Of a stretch of DNA of 64,000 nucleotides, positions 50,802 through 58,279 are shown in pieces. The DNA lies in assembly GCF_025909975.1 (NCBI RefSeq), contig NZ_JAPCIO010000001.1, positions 372,001 through 436,000 of the forward strand, in the 5' to 3' direction. This stretch comes from Flavobacterium lacisediminis. GTDB lineage: Bacteria; Bacteroidota; Bacteroidia; Flavobacteriales; Flavobacteriaceae. Below the pieces are notes generated by a model. It saw only the letters and a list, made by a program, of their open reading frames with translations. It was not told where the DNA came from and did not search any database. The translations under genes and the position numbers were made by a program. How positions within the stretch are numbered: position 1 is the first letter of the stretch; the number at the start of each line of letters is the position of its first letter.

Positions 50802-51374
50802 TTATTTACTAATAAAATCCTTTACCAATTTGTATGCATCTTCTTTAGCTACATCTAAATCATAATTTTTGATGATAGTGTCAAATTGTGGTGCGGTTGC
50901 TAATTCTACTGATGCTTTTGCAATACGCATGTTAATTTTGTCTTCACTTTCTGTAGAACGTTGTTTTAGGCGACGTTTTAATTCGTCGACACTTGGTGGT
51001 TTTACAAAAACCGCTAATGTTTCGTTTGGAAATTTGCTTTTAATACGCAATCCGCCTGCTACGTCAATATCAAAAATTACGTGTTTTCCTAAAGCCCAGA
51101 TTCGTTCTACTTCGGCTTTTAAAGTTCCGTAGAAATTATCGGTATATACTTCTTCCCATTCCACGAAATCTTCTGCTTTAATATGCTTTTTGAATTCGTC
51201 CCAAGAGATGAAATAATAATCCTTCCCGTGTACTTCTTCGCCACGTGGTTCGCGTGTTGTACATGAAATTGAAAATTCTAAATTCAAATCGGGTTGGGCT
51301 AATAAATGTCGTACTATAGTGGTTTTTCCTGAACCCGATGGCGCAGAGAATACTAATAATTTTCCGTTGTTCAT
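50802..51374 (-). CDS. gmk: Guanylate kinase
   Basis: This 190-residue kinase converts GMP to GDP. The P-loop APSGSGKTTI lies at residues 11-20. GMP-binding blocks are SCTTREPRGEEVHGKDYYF and EWEEVYTDNFYGTL, and the lid region is RLKQRSTESEDKINMRIAKA. It lies in the conserved yicC-gmk-nadD order, but with a membrane-protein gene inserted between yicC and gmk. Confidence 0.96.
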   Translation of the reverse strand: MNNGKLLVFSAPSGSGKTTIVRHLLAQPDLNLEFSISCTTREPRGEEVHGKDYYFISWDEFKKHIKAEDFVEWEEVYTDNFYGTLKAEVERIWALGKHVIFDIDVAGGLRIKSKFPNETLAVFVKPPSVDELKRRLKQRSTESEDKINMRIAKASVELATAPQFDTIIKNYDLDVAKEDAYKLVKDFISK

Positions 51375-51386
51375 TGTGTTGCGTGT

Positions 51387-51776
51387 TTAATAATAAATTT
51401 TCAAGTTAAACCTTTCGATTACATCTAAATATTCATTAAAAATTATCATTACTATAATTGAAATTAAAATACTAATTATTAATGAATTAGAAATAATTTT
51501 TAATTTTTCTTTTTTTAAAACATTTAGAATAGCTCCCAAAACAAAAGGAATAACTATTGTCATAAATGGAATCAGAAAAAAAGGTTCGAAAGCATATACT
51601 TCCTTTGAATTTGCATATTTTAAATCGGTAATGAGTAAAAAAAGTATTGATACTAAAATGCTGTAAAATATTGTTTTATTAAAATTGATTTCTTTTCTCA
51701 ATTTAAAAATCTGTAAAATGGATAATCCTATAATTACAAAAATGATAATAAAATAAAACAATAGAATAATTCCCAT
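51387..51776 (-). CDS. Small hypothetical membrane protein inserted in the yicC-gmk run
   Basis: This 129-residue protein has about four membrane helices (IILLFYFIIIFVIIGLSILQ; FYSILVSILFLLITDL; FFLIPFMTIVIPFVLGAIL; LIISILISIIVMIIF) and a short basic stretch. Its base composition looks markedly more A+T rich than its neighbours, and Ile/Leu codons dominate. No family was recognised. It lies 9 nt from yicC and 12 nt from gmk. Confidence 0.7.
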   Translation of the reverse strand: MGIILLFYFIIIFVIIGLSILQIFKLRKEINFNKTIFYSILVSILFLLITDLKYANSKEVYAFEPFFLIPFMTIVIPFVLGAILNVLKKEKLKIISNSLIISILISIIVMIIFNEYLDVIERFNLKIYY

Positions 51777-51785
51777 CTTATCCGA

Positions 51786-52646
51786 TTACAATACATTCAA
51801 AACTTGCTCCTTAATTTTCTCCAATTCATCTTTCATCATCACCACCAATTTTTGCATTTCGGTATGATTGGATTTAGAACCCATGGTATTGATTTCTCTT
51901 CCCATTTCTTGTGTGATGAAACCTAATTTTCTTCCGTTAGCTTCCGTTCCATTTAATGTTTCTAAGAAATAGTTCAAATGGTTGCCCAAACGCACTTTTT
52001 CTTCGGTAATATCGTATTTTTCAAGATAAAAAATCAATTCTTGTTCAAAACGATTTTCATCAACATTTACTTTTAATTCATCTAAAGCAGTACGTAAACG
52101 AGTCTTTACAGTTTCAACGCGTTCAGCATCATAAGAAACCGCTTCGTTCATTAAATTATTGATGTTTGAAATGCGCAATTGGAATTCTTTTTCCAAAGAA
52201 GCACCTTCATCTTTTCTAAAATTAGCGATGTTTTCCAAGGCTTCATCAATCACGGTTTGGATTTGTTTCCATTCGTTTTCATCAATTTCGTCGCGCTCGG
52301 TTTTTAATGCATCGGGCATACGAACCGCCATTTTCATTAATTCCGTTTCATCTGCTGTTGGAATAACGGCTTTCATTTGGTTGATATACCCTTTTATAAT
52401 TGGTACATTGATTTTTGAAGTCGTTTCTTCGCCAGTTACTTCCACATAAAGCGAAAAATCTACTTTTCCACGCTCCAAACGTTGCGAAATTTGATTGCGT
52501 AAACCCAATTCCATTTCACGAAAAACCGATGGCATTCGAGTATTTAAGTCTAAACCTTTACTGTTTAGCGATTTGATTTCTACTGTAATTTTTTTGGTTG
52601 GTAATTGCAAAGAAGCTTTCCCAAAACCCGTCATGGATTGTATCAT
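51786..52646 (-). CDS. yicC: YicC family endoribonuclease
   Basis: This 286-residue protein has the YicC N-domain (IQSMTGFGKASLQLPTKKITV, then SLNSKGLDLNTRMPSVFREME) and the DUF1732 C-domain ending in GREINTMGSKSNHTEMQ and LVVMMKDELEKIKEQVLNVL. In E. coli, YicC acts as an endoribonuclease that affects small RNA turnover. It belongs to the run leading to gmk and nadD. Confidence 0.94.
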   Translation of the reverse strand: MIQSMTGFGKASLQLPTKKITVEIKSLNSKGLDLNTRMPSVFREMELGLRNQISQRLERGKVDFSLYVEVTGEETTSKINVPIIKGYINQMKAVIPTADETELMKMAVRMPDALKTERDEIDENEWKQIQTVIDEALENIANFRKDEGASLEKEFQLRISNINNLMNEAVSYDAERVETVKTRLRTALDELKVNVDENRFEQELIFYLEKYDITEEKVRLGNHLNYFLETLNGTEANGRKLGFITQEMGREINTMGSKSNHTEMQKLVVMMKDELEKIKEQVLNVL

Positions 52647-52680
52647 ATTGTTATAAAAATGTCTTCAAAGATATGAAAAA

Positions 52681-52740
52681 GTTTTCAGTCACAGTCTCAG
52701 TTTTCAGTCCTATACTGAGACTGTCAACTGAGACTGCCTA
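52681..52740. repeat. Heptad-period intergenic repeat, CAGT type (copy 3)
   Basis: CAGTCTCAGT (52692-52701) and ACTGAGACTG (52714-52723) form a perfect 10-bp inverted pair, and 52692-52707 is identical over 16 bp to 30902-30917. The stop codon of the EamA gene (52740-52738) lies within the element. Confidence 0.8.
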
Positions 52741-53616
52741 CTTTTTCTGGGTAACAAGATAAACTCCGACAAATATCAACACCGCTGAAATCAATTTTAC
52801 TAAACTCAAATCGTCTTTTCCTAAACTTACGGCGAAAATAGTGGCAAAAAGTGGTTGTAAATAAATGAAAACTGCTACTGTTGTTGGTTTTAGTTCGCGC
52901 ATGGAAACTAAATTTAGCAAATACGTTAAGAAGGTTGAAAACACGACTACGAAACCAATTTTCCAGATGATATCCGTTGGTAAGTTAGCGAAATCAATAG
53001 CTTGAAATTCGCCCCAACCAAAAGGTAATACCATCAGAAAACCAAAAGTGTAAATCCATTTTACGAAGGTGAAGGCGTTGTATTTATCCATTAATTTCTT
53101 CACGATAATAAGGTAAAATCCGTAGGAAACCGCGTTTACAAAAACCAATAAATTTCCTAAACTTGCATTGGTCGCATTGATCAAAGATTTTCCGTAAAGA
53201 ATTAAAGTTATTGTCCCAGCTAATCCTAAAATGATTCCTAATACTTTTCTGTTTTCCATGCGTTCTTTCATGATGAATGCGGATAAAACGAGGACAATCA
53301 TGGGCGTGGTTACCATTAAAACGGCTCCCATAATGGGCGAAGTATAACTCAATCCTTTGAAAAAAGTCAGCATATTGAAGGCTACTCCGAAGAACGCAGC
53401 AGCAACAATTCGAGGAAAATCTTCTTTGGCGATTTTTTCTTTTGGTCCAAAAAATGAAATCAACCAAAATAATAATACTGAACCACCAACACGCATAACG
53501 ATAAATCCGAAAGCGTCAACGTATTTAGGCATAACATCTTTCGCAATAGTAAAGGTTACACCGTAAATGATGGAAACTAATGTAGCGGCAAATAACGCCC
53601 AACTTCTTTTAGACAC
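52738..53616 (-). CDS. EamA/DMT-type transporter
   Basis: This 292-residue protein has ten hydrophobic helices arranged as two EamA domains (residues 8-140 and 150-290), each with the DMT-type patterns (SIIYGVTFTIAKDVMPKY; YLQPLFATIFAVSLGKDDLS). The substrate is unknown; members export metabolites such as amino acids. It starts 8 nt inside the ArsC-like gene, and its stop codon lies within a repeat element. Confidence 0.93.
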   Translation of the reverse strand: MSKRSWALFAATLVSIIYGVTFTIAKDVMPKYVDAFGFIVMRVGGSVLLFWLISFFGPKEKIAKEDFPRIVAAAFFGVAFNMLTFFKGLSYTSPIMGAVLMVTTPMIVLVLSAFIMKERMENRKVLGIILGLAGTITLILYGKSLINATNASLGNLLVFVNAVSYGFYLIIVKKLMDKYNAFTFVKWIYTFGFLMVLPFGWGEFQAIDFANLPTDIIWKIGFVVVFSTFLTYLLNLVSMRELKPTTVAVFIYLQPLFATIFAVSLGKDDLSLVKLISAVLIFVGVYLVTQKK

Positions 53617-53965
53617 TTTGAAGGGCTTTCGTTAATTTAAGGACATTGGGTTGTGTGTTCCCGATAAAAATCTCATTATTAAAAAGAACAACAGGACGAC
53701 TCAAAAACGTGTAATGTTCTAAAAGATATTTTTTGTAATCGGCTTCAGTTAGATTTTTATCTTTTAAACCTAACGATTTATATAATTGTGCTTTTTTGCT
53801 AAAAAGAGCTTCGTAACTTCCTGAAAGTTGATACATTTCTTCCAAATCACTTTCCGAAATTGGATTTTGGCGAATATCAATAAACGTTAATTTATTAGAG
53901 TTCGGCAACGATTTGATGATTTTTCGGCACGTATCACACGAAGCCAAATAGTATATTTTGTTCAT
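53609..53965 (-). CDS. ArsC/Spx-family thioredoxin-fold protein
   Basis: This 118-residue protein has an N-terminal CxxC (YLASCDTCRKII, Cys10/Cys13) and the ArsC-family end (EHYTFLSRPVVLFNNEIFIG). The CxxC near the N-terminus favours the Spx/YffB-like branch over classical arsenate reductase. No arsenic genes are nearby. It overlaps the EamA gene by 8 nt and is the first gene of that run. Confidence 0.87.
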   Translation of the reverse strand: MNKIYYLASCDTCRKIIKSLPNSNKLTFIDIRQNPISESDLEEMYQLSGSYEALFSKKAQLYKSLGLKDKNLTEADYKKYLLEHYTFLSRPVVLFNNEIFIGNTQPNVLKLTKALQSV

Positions 53966-54045
53966 TTTATTAGTTTTTCATTTTCTGGCACAAAAATACA
54001 GCCTTTTGAATTCTAAAAATCAGTAATTTTATAAAAAATTAAGTA

Positions 54046-54501
54046 ATGGAAGCAACTTTTAGAATTTGGCAAACCAGCCGAGGATTATATCAAAATTTTT
54101 TAGACAGCTATTCCTTAGAGCAATTGAATACAATTCCACAAGGAATGAGCAATAATTTGATTTGGAACATAGGTCACGTTATCGTTTCCCAACAGAAATT
54201 GGTGTATGCGTTATCGGGTTTACCAATGCATATTCCAGACTCCCTTTTTGAGAAATACCAAAACGGTTCACGTCCAGATGGAAAAACTACTCAAGCAGAA
54301 GTTGATGAAATCAAACAATTACTATCCGAAATGGTTGAAAAAACCAAATCTGATTTTGAAGCAGGCGTTTTCAAAGAATTTCATCCCTATCAAACCAAAA
54401 CGGGATTTCATTTGGGAACATTAAAGGAAGCGATGGAATTTAATAATTATCATGAAGGCATTCATTTGGGAATTATGATGTCGATTAAGAAATATATTTA
54501 G
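54046..54501 (+). CDS. DinB-family protein
   Basis: This 151-residue protein has the DinB-like four-helix bundle: NLIWNIGHVIVSQQKLVYAL in the first half and MEFNNYHEGIHLGIMMSIKK at the end. His ligands (His45, His137, His141 by approximate count) could bind a metal. The family is linked to damage response and thiol transfer, but specific function is unknown. Confidence 0.88.
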   Translation: MEATFRIWQTSRGLYQNFLDSYSLEQLNTIPQGMSNNLIWNIGHVIVSQQKLVYALSGLPMHIPDSLFEKYQNGSRPDGKTTQAEVDEIKQLLSEMVEKTKSDFEAGVFKEFHPYQTKTGFHLGTLKEAMEFNNYHEGIHLGIMMSIKKYI

Positions 54502-54545
54502 CGAATTGTTAACGATTCAAAAAGCAGCATCAAACAACTTTTATT

Positions 54546-54553
54546 TACCTTTG
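54546..54553 (+). promoter_or_regulatory. -7 element of the gamma-synthase gene
   Basis: TACCTTTG matches TAnnTTTG exactly, 15 nt before the ATG at 54569. No SAM-riboswitch-like structure is seen in this short leader. Confidence 0.55.
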
Positions 54554-54568
54554 TAAAAATTTTTTAAA

Positions 54569-55711
54569 ATGAAATTCAATACGAAAACGATACATGGTGG
54601 ACAACATCATGAAAAAGTAACTGGAGCGGTAATGCCTCCTGTGTTTCAAACTTCGACTTACGTTCAATCAAGTCCTGGAAAACCAGTGGGCGATTACGAA
54701 TATAGTAGAGCAGCAAATCCAACAAGAACCGCATTAGAAGAATCATTGGCAAGTATCGAAAACGGTGCTAGAGGTTTGGCTTTCTCTTCTGGATTAGCAG
54801 CAACAGATTGTTTGTTACGCATGTTCAAAGCAGGTGACGAAATCATCGCAATGGACGATTTATATGGTGGAACATACCGATTGTTCACAAGATTATACAA
54901 AGATAGCGGTATCAAATTTCATTTTGTAGATATGAATGATTTGGAGAAATTCCAATCGTTAATTAATGAAAACACAAAATTGGTTTGGGTAGAAACACCG
55001 ACTAATCCATTAATGAAATTAGCGGATATAGCTGCGATTGCTCAGATTACTAAAAAGCACAATATCTTATTTGCTGTAGACAATACTTTTGCAACGCCAT
55101 ATTTACAAAAACCACTTGATTTAGGTGCTGATATTGTAATGCATTCGGCAACTAAATATTTAGGAGGTCATTCAGATGTTATTGCTGGTGCGTTAATCAT
55201 TAAAGACAAAACATTGGGCGAAGAATTACATTTCAAACAATTCGCAACGGGAGCAACTTTAGGACCAATGGATTCTTTCTTAGTATTAAGAGGAATCAAA
55301 ACATTGCACTTACGTGTACAACGTCATTGTGAAAATGGTGAAAAAGTTGCAGCATATTTAGACAATCATCCTTTAGTAGAAAGAGTATATTATCCGGGAT
55401 TAGCTTCGCATCCATTTCATGAAATTGCTAAAAAGCAAATGAGTGGTTTTGGAGGAATGGTAACATTTACTTTCAAGTCAGGTAAAAAAGAAGATGCGAT
55501 TAAATTCTTAGAAAATTTAAAAGTATTTACTTTGGCAGAATCATTAGGAGGAGTTGAATCGTTAGCGAATCACCCAGCTTTAATGACACACGCATCTATT
55601 CCAGAAGATAAAAGAAAAGAAGTGGGTATTTCTGATGATTTAGTTCGTTTGAGTGTTGGAATTGAAGATATCGAAGATTTATTAGCAGATTTAGAACAAG
55701 CTTTTAAATAG
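54569..55711 (+). CDS. PLP-dependent cystathionine gamma-synthase/lyase
   Basis: This 380-residue enzyme of the Cys/Met-metabolism family has the N-terminal block [20 protein letters not shown], the [11 protein letters not shown] motif, the PLP-lysine in [12 protein letters not shown] and the C-terminal [20 protein letters not shown]. It makes or cleaves cystathionine, linking Cys and Met synthesis. MetB and gamma-lyase cannot be told apart by motif alone. It has its own promoter and terminator. Confidence 0.92.
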   Translation: MKFNTKTIHGGQHHEKVTGAVMPPVFQTSTYVQSSPGKPVGDYEYSRAANPTRTALEESLASIENGARGLAFSSGLAATDCLLRMFKAGDEIIAMDDLYGGTYRLFTRLYKDSGIKFHFVDMNDLEKFQSLINENTKLVWVETPTNPLMKLADIAAIAQITKKHNILFAVDNTFATPYLQKPLDLGADIVMHSATKYLGGHSDVIAGALIIKDKTLGEELHFKQFATGATLGPMDSFLVLRGIKTLHLRVQRHCENGEKVAAYLDNHPLVERVYYPGLASHPFHEIAKKQMSGFGGMVTFTFKSGKKEDAIKFLENLKVFTLAESLGGVESLANHPALMTHASIPEDKRKEVGISDDLVRLSVGIEDIEDLLADLEQAFK

Positions 55712-55728
55712 TAGAAACAACTAAAAAC

Positions 55729-55760
55729 AAAAAACCCGATTCGTGAGAATCGGGTTTTTT
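55729..55760. terminator. Terminator after the gamma-synthase gene
   Basis: AAAACCCGATTC pairs with GAATCGGGTTTT around a GTGA loop and is followed by a T run. It lies between converging genes. Confidence 0.92.
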
Positions 55761-55776
55761 TTATTGTATTAATTTA

Positions 55777-56559
55777 TTAATCTAAATAATAAATGTATCC
55801 AAAGTGAAACCATAAGTTCCAATCGTTAGCTTTGTTTTCTTTCCAAAGGTCTGGGTTTTTATTTAAACCATCTACCCAGTCAGAAAAGTAGTATTGCCAT
55901 CTTAATTCAAAGAATAAATCCGAAAGTTCAGTTAACTTGTAACGCGTACCCACAGAAGATACTACAGACCAAGTACTTCCTCCTTCCGAAGAAAAACCAT
56001 CTGGTAAATATCTAGGATAAACATTATTTGGATTATCTAATCCACCTGGTAAAGTTGAATACGTGTTGTTGTCAAAGAATGAGTAATGTGCACCAAGACC
56101 CAAAAATGGCGCCCAAGCTCCATCAGTAGCGGTAAATTCACGAATACTTAACGGAAAGTATTCTAATTGCATACCAACATCTGTAACTTTAGCTTCACCT
56201 TTCATTGCTCTAAGTTGTGCACCAGCAAGACTTTCTTTTTCAGCCCATTTACCAAAATGCTCTAATTTAGTACTGTTGTAAGATAACTCAGAACGAACTT
56301 TGAAGTGATCATTAAAATAAGTTTCAGGAGTGTAACAATTACATTCCGCACGATAAGCAAAGTTCATGTAGTGTACTAAACCAACACCAATTCCAGTATT
56401 TCCTGCGTTAGTTTCAAAATCATGTCTTACACCAAAATCAGATTGAAAAGCAACTCCTCCAATAAAAGCTCCAACTTCGTGAGAGAAGCCAAATTGCGCA
56501 TTCATCGAAAAATTTGCTCCTATAAGCAATATCAGTAGGTATTTAATTTTTTTAGTCAT
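55777..56559 (-). CDS. Outer-membrane beta-barrel-like protein
   Basis: This 260-residue protein starts at 56559 with a signal peptide (KKIKYLLILLIGANFSMNAQ). A frame opens earlier at 56637, but it would begin upstream of the promoter. The body alternates short beta-strands, with the start GFSHEVGAFIGGVAFQSDFG and a final aromatic stretch (WNLWFHFGYIYYLD). I recall similar sequences filed as the THC0290_0291 family in Bacteroidota, but that is not certain. The function is unknown. Confidence 0.8.
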   Translation of the reverse strand: MTKKIKYLLILLIGANFSMNAQFGFSHEVGAFIGGVAFQSDFGVRHDFETNAGNTGIGVGLVHYMNFAYRAECNCYTPETYFNDHFKVRSELSYNSTKLEHFGKWAEKESLAGAQLRAMKGEAKVTDVGMQLEYFPLSIREFTATDGAWAPFLGLGAHYSFFDNNTYSTLPGGLDNPNNVYPRYLPDGFSSEGGSTWSVVSSVGTRYKLTELSDLFFELRWQYYFSDWVDGLNKNPDLWKENKANDWNLWFHFGYIYYLD

Positions 56560-56583
56560 CGCTAAAATTTTTCCATTATCGGA

Positions 56584-56591
56584 CAAATATA
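56584..56591 (-). promoter_or_regulatory. -7 element of the 56559 outer-membrane gene
   Basis: On the minus strand this reads TATATTTG, an exact TAnnTTTG match. The transcript would begin near 56578, which excludes the ATG at 56637 and supports 56559. Confidence 0.6.
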
Positions 56592-56725
56592 TAAAAACTA
56601 ACTTCACTTCAAAAAAAAAAGAATGTTTTTCTTGCATAAAAAAAAATATCGGTAGTCTTCATTAAAAAAGACACATCTCACATTATAAATTTTTATTAAA
56701 AATATACCAAGTAATTTTTAAAATG

Positions 56726-56733
56726 TATATTTG
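56726..56733 (+). promoter_or_regulatory. -7 element of gdhA promoter
   Basis: TATATTTG matches TAnnTTTG exactly, 84 nt before the gdhA start codon. The 258-nt gap to the divergent outer-membrane gene contains only these two promoters and A+T-rich sequence. Confidence 0.55.
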
Positions 56734-56817
56734 TCGACTTAAATTTTGCGAAATCCATAATTTAAGAAAAAAAACACATATTTAACGAATTAGTTTATCT
56801 ACAAGTTTTATAGTATA

Positions 56818-58161
56818 ATGGAACAAAAAATTAATGATTTTATGGCTCTTATAGAAGCCAAAAATCCAAACGAACCAGAATTTTTACAAGCTGTTAGAGA
56901 ATTTGCTGAAACAGTAATGCCTTTTATTGCAAACGAAAAAAAGTATGATGGAAAAAATGTACTTTTAAGAATGGCTGAACCAGAGCGTTCAGTAATCTTT
57001 AGAGTGCCATGGGTGGACGACAAAGGGGAAATTCAAGTGAATAGAGGATTCCGTATTCAAATGAATTCTGCAATTGGACCTTATAAAGGTGGTCTTCGTT
57101 TTCATCCAACTGTAAATTTATCTGTACTTAAGTTTTTAGCTTTTGAACAAGTATTTAAAAATAGTTTAACTACACTTCCAATGGGAGGTGGTAAAGGAGG
57201 TTCTGATTTTGATCCACAAGGAAAATCTGATGCTGAAGTAATGCGTTTTTGCCAATCATTTATGACAGAATTATGCCGTCATATTGGTCCAGACTTAGAC
57301 GTTCCAGCTGGAGATATTGGTGTTGGAGCAAGAGAAATTGGATACATGTTTGGTCAATATAAAAGAATTAGAAACGAATTTACAGGAGTTTTAACCGGAA
57401 AAGGTTTAGCTTATGGAGGTTCTTTAATTCGTCCTGAAGCAACAGGTTATGGAGTTGTTTACTTTACACAACAAATGTTAAGTACTATTGGACAAAATAT
57501 ATCAGGAAAAACAGTAGCTATTTCAGGTTTCGGTAACGTAGCTTGGGGTGTTGCGTTAAAAGTAAATGAATTAGGAGGAAAATTAGTTACTATTTCTGGA
57601 CCTGATGGATATATTTATGATGCTGAAGGAATTTCAGGAGAGAAAATAGAGTACATGTTAGAAATGCGAGCTAGTGGAAACAATAGAGCAGAAAGTTTCG
57701 CCGAAAAATTCCCAAGTGCTGTGTTTCATAAAGGGAAAAGTCCATGGGAAGCAAAAGTGGATGTAGCTATTCCATGTGCAACTCAAAACGAATTGAACGA
57801 AGAAGACGCTAAAAAATTAATTGCTAATGGTGTTATGTGTGTAACAGAAGCAGCAAACATGCCGTGTACTTTAGATGCTATCAAACAATTCTTAGATGCA
57901 AAAGTATTATTTGCGCCAGGAAAAGCAGCTAATGCCGGAGGTGTAGCAGCATCTGGTTTAGAAATGACTCAAAACTCTATTCGTTTAAACTGGACAAGTG
58001 AAGAAGTAGATGCTCGTTTAAAAGACATCATGACAGGTATTCACGGTCAGTGTAAAAAATATGGTACTGAAGCAGATGGTTATGTAAATTACGTTAAAGG
58101 AGCCAATATTGCTGGTTTCGTTAAAGTAGCTGACGCTATGTTAGCTCAAGGAGTAGTTTAA
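56818..58161 (+). CDS. gdhA: NADP-type glutamate dehydrogenase
   Basis: This 447-residue enzyme converts 2-oxoglutarate and ammonium to glutamate. Visible blocks are GPYKGGLRFHPTVNLSVLKF, the catalytic PMGGGKGGSDFDPQGKS and VPAGDIGVGAREIGYMFGQY, followed by the Rossmann motif AISGFGNVAWGVAL. Length and motifs match the hexameric NADP-type. It is monocistronic, with a terminator at 58180. Confidence 0.96.
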   Translation: MEQKINDFMALIEAKNPNEPEFLQAVREFAETVMPFIANEKKYDGKNVLLRMAEPERSVIFRVPWVDDKGEIQVNRGFRIQMNSAIGPYKGGLRFHPTVNLSVLKFLAFEQVFKNSLTTLPMGGGKGGSDFDPQGKSDAEVMRFCQSFMTELCRHIGPDLDVPAGDIGVGAREIGYMFGQYKRIRNEFTGVLTGKGLAYGGSLIRPEATGYGVVYFTQQMLSTIGQNISGKTVAISGFGNVAWGVALKVNELGGKLVTISGPDGYIYDAEGISGEKIEYMLEMRASGNNRAESFAEKFPSAVFHKGKSPWEAKVDVAIPCATQNELNEEDAKKLIANGVMCVTEAANMPCTLDAIKQFLDAKVLFAPGKAANAGGVAASGLEMTQNSIRLNWTSEEVDARLKDIMTGIHGQCKKYGTEADGYVNYVKGANIAGFVKVADAMLAQGVV

Positions 58162-58179
58162 GAACAATTTTCAAAATAT

Positions 58180-58216
58180 AAAAAGCTCTTTTAGGAAACT
58201 AAAAGAGCTTTTTTCT
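58180..58216 (+). terminator. Terminator after gdhA
   Basis: A perfect 15-bp stem, 58180-58194 with 58199-58213, around a GAAA loop is followed by T residues. Confidence 0.93.
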
Positions 58217-58256
58217 TTTCTAAATATATCAAAACTAAAATTTATTACGTTTGTAG

Positions 58257-58264
58257 TATATTTG
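58257..58264 (+). promoter_or_regulatory. -7 element of the porZ-like gene
   Basis: TATATTTG matches TAnnTTTG exactly, 15 nt before the ATG at 58280. Confidence 0.55.
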
Positions 58265-58279
58265 TATTAAATACTTGCA

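Noticed and set aside
53609..53965. ArsC-like gene as part of an arsenic operon
   Set aside because: The CxxC position is closer to Spx/YffB-like proteins and no arsR, arsB or acr3 gene is present.
54502..54568. SAM riboswitch in front of the gamma-synthase gene
   Set aside because: The leader after the -7 element is only about 10 nt, too short for any riboswitch.
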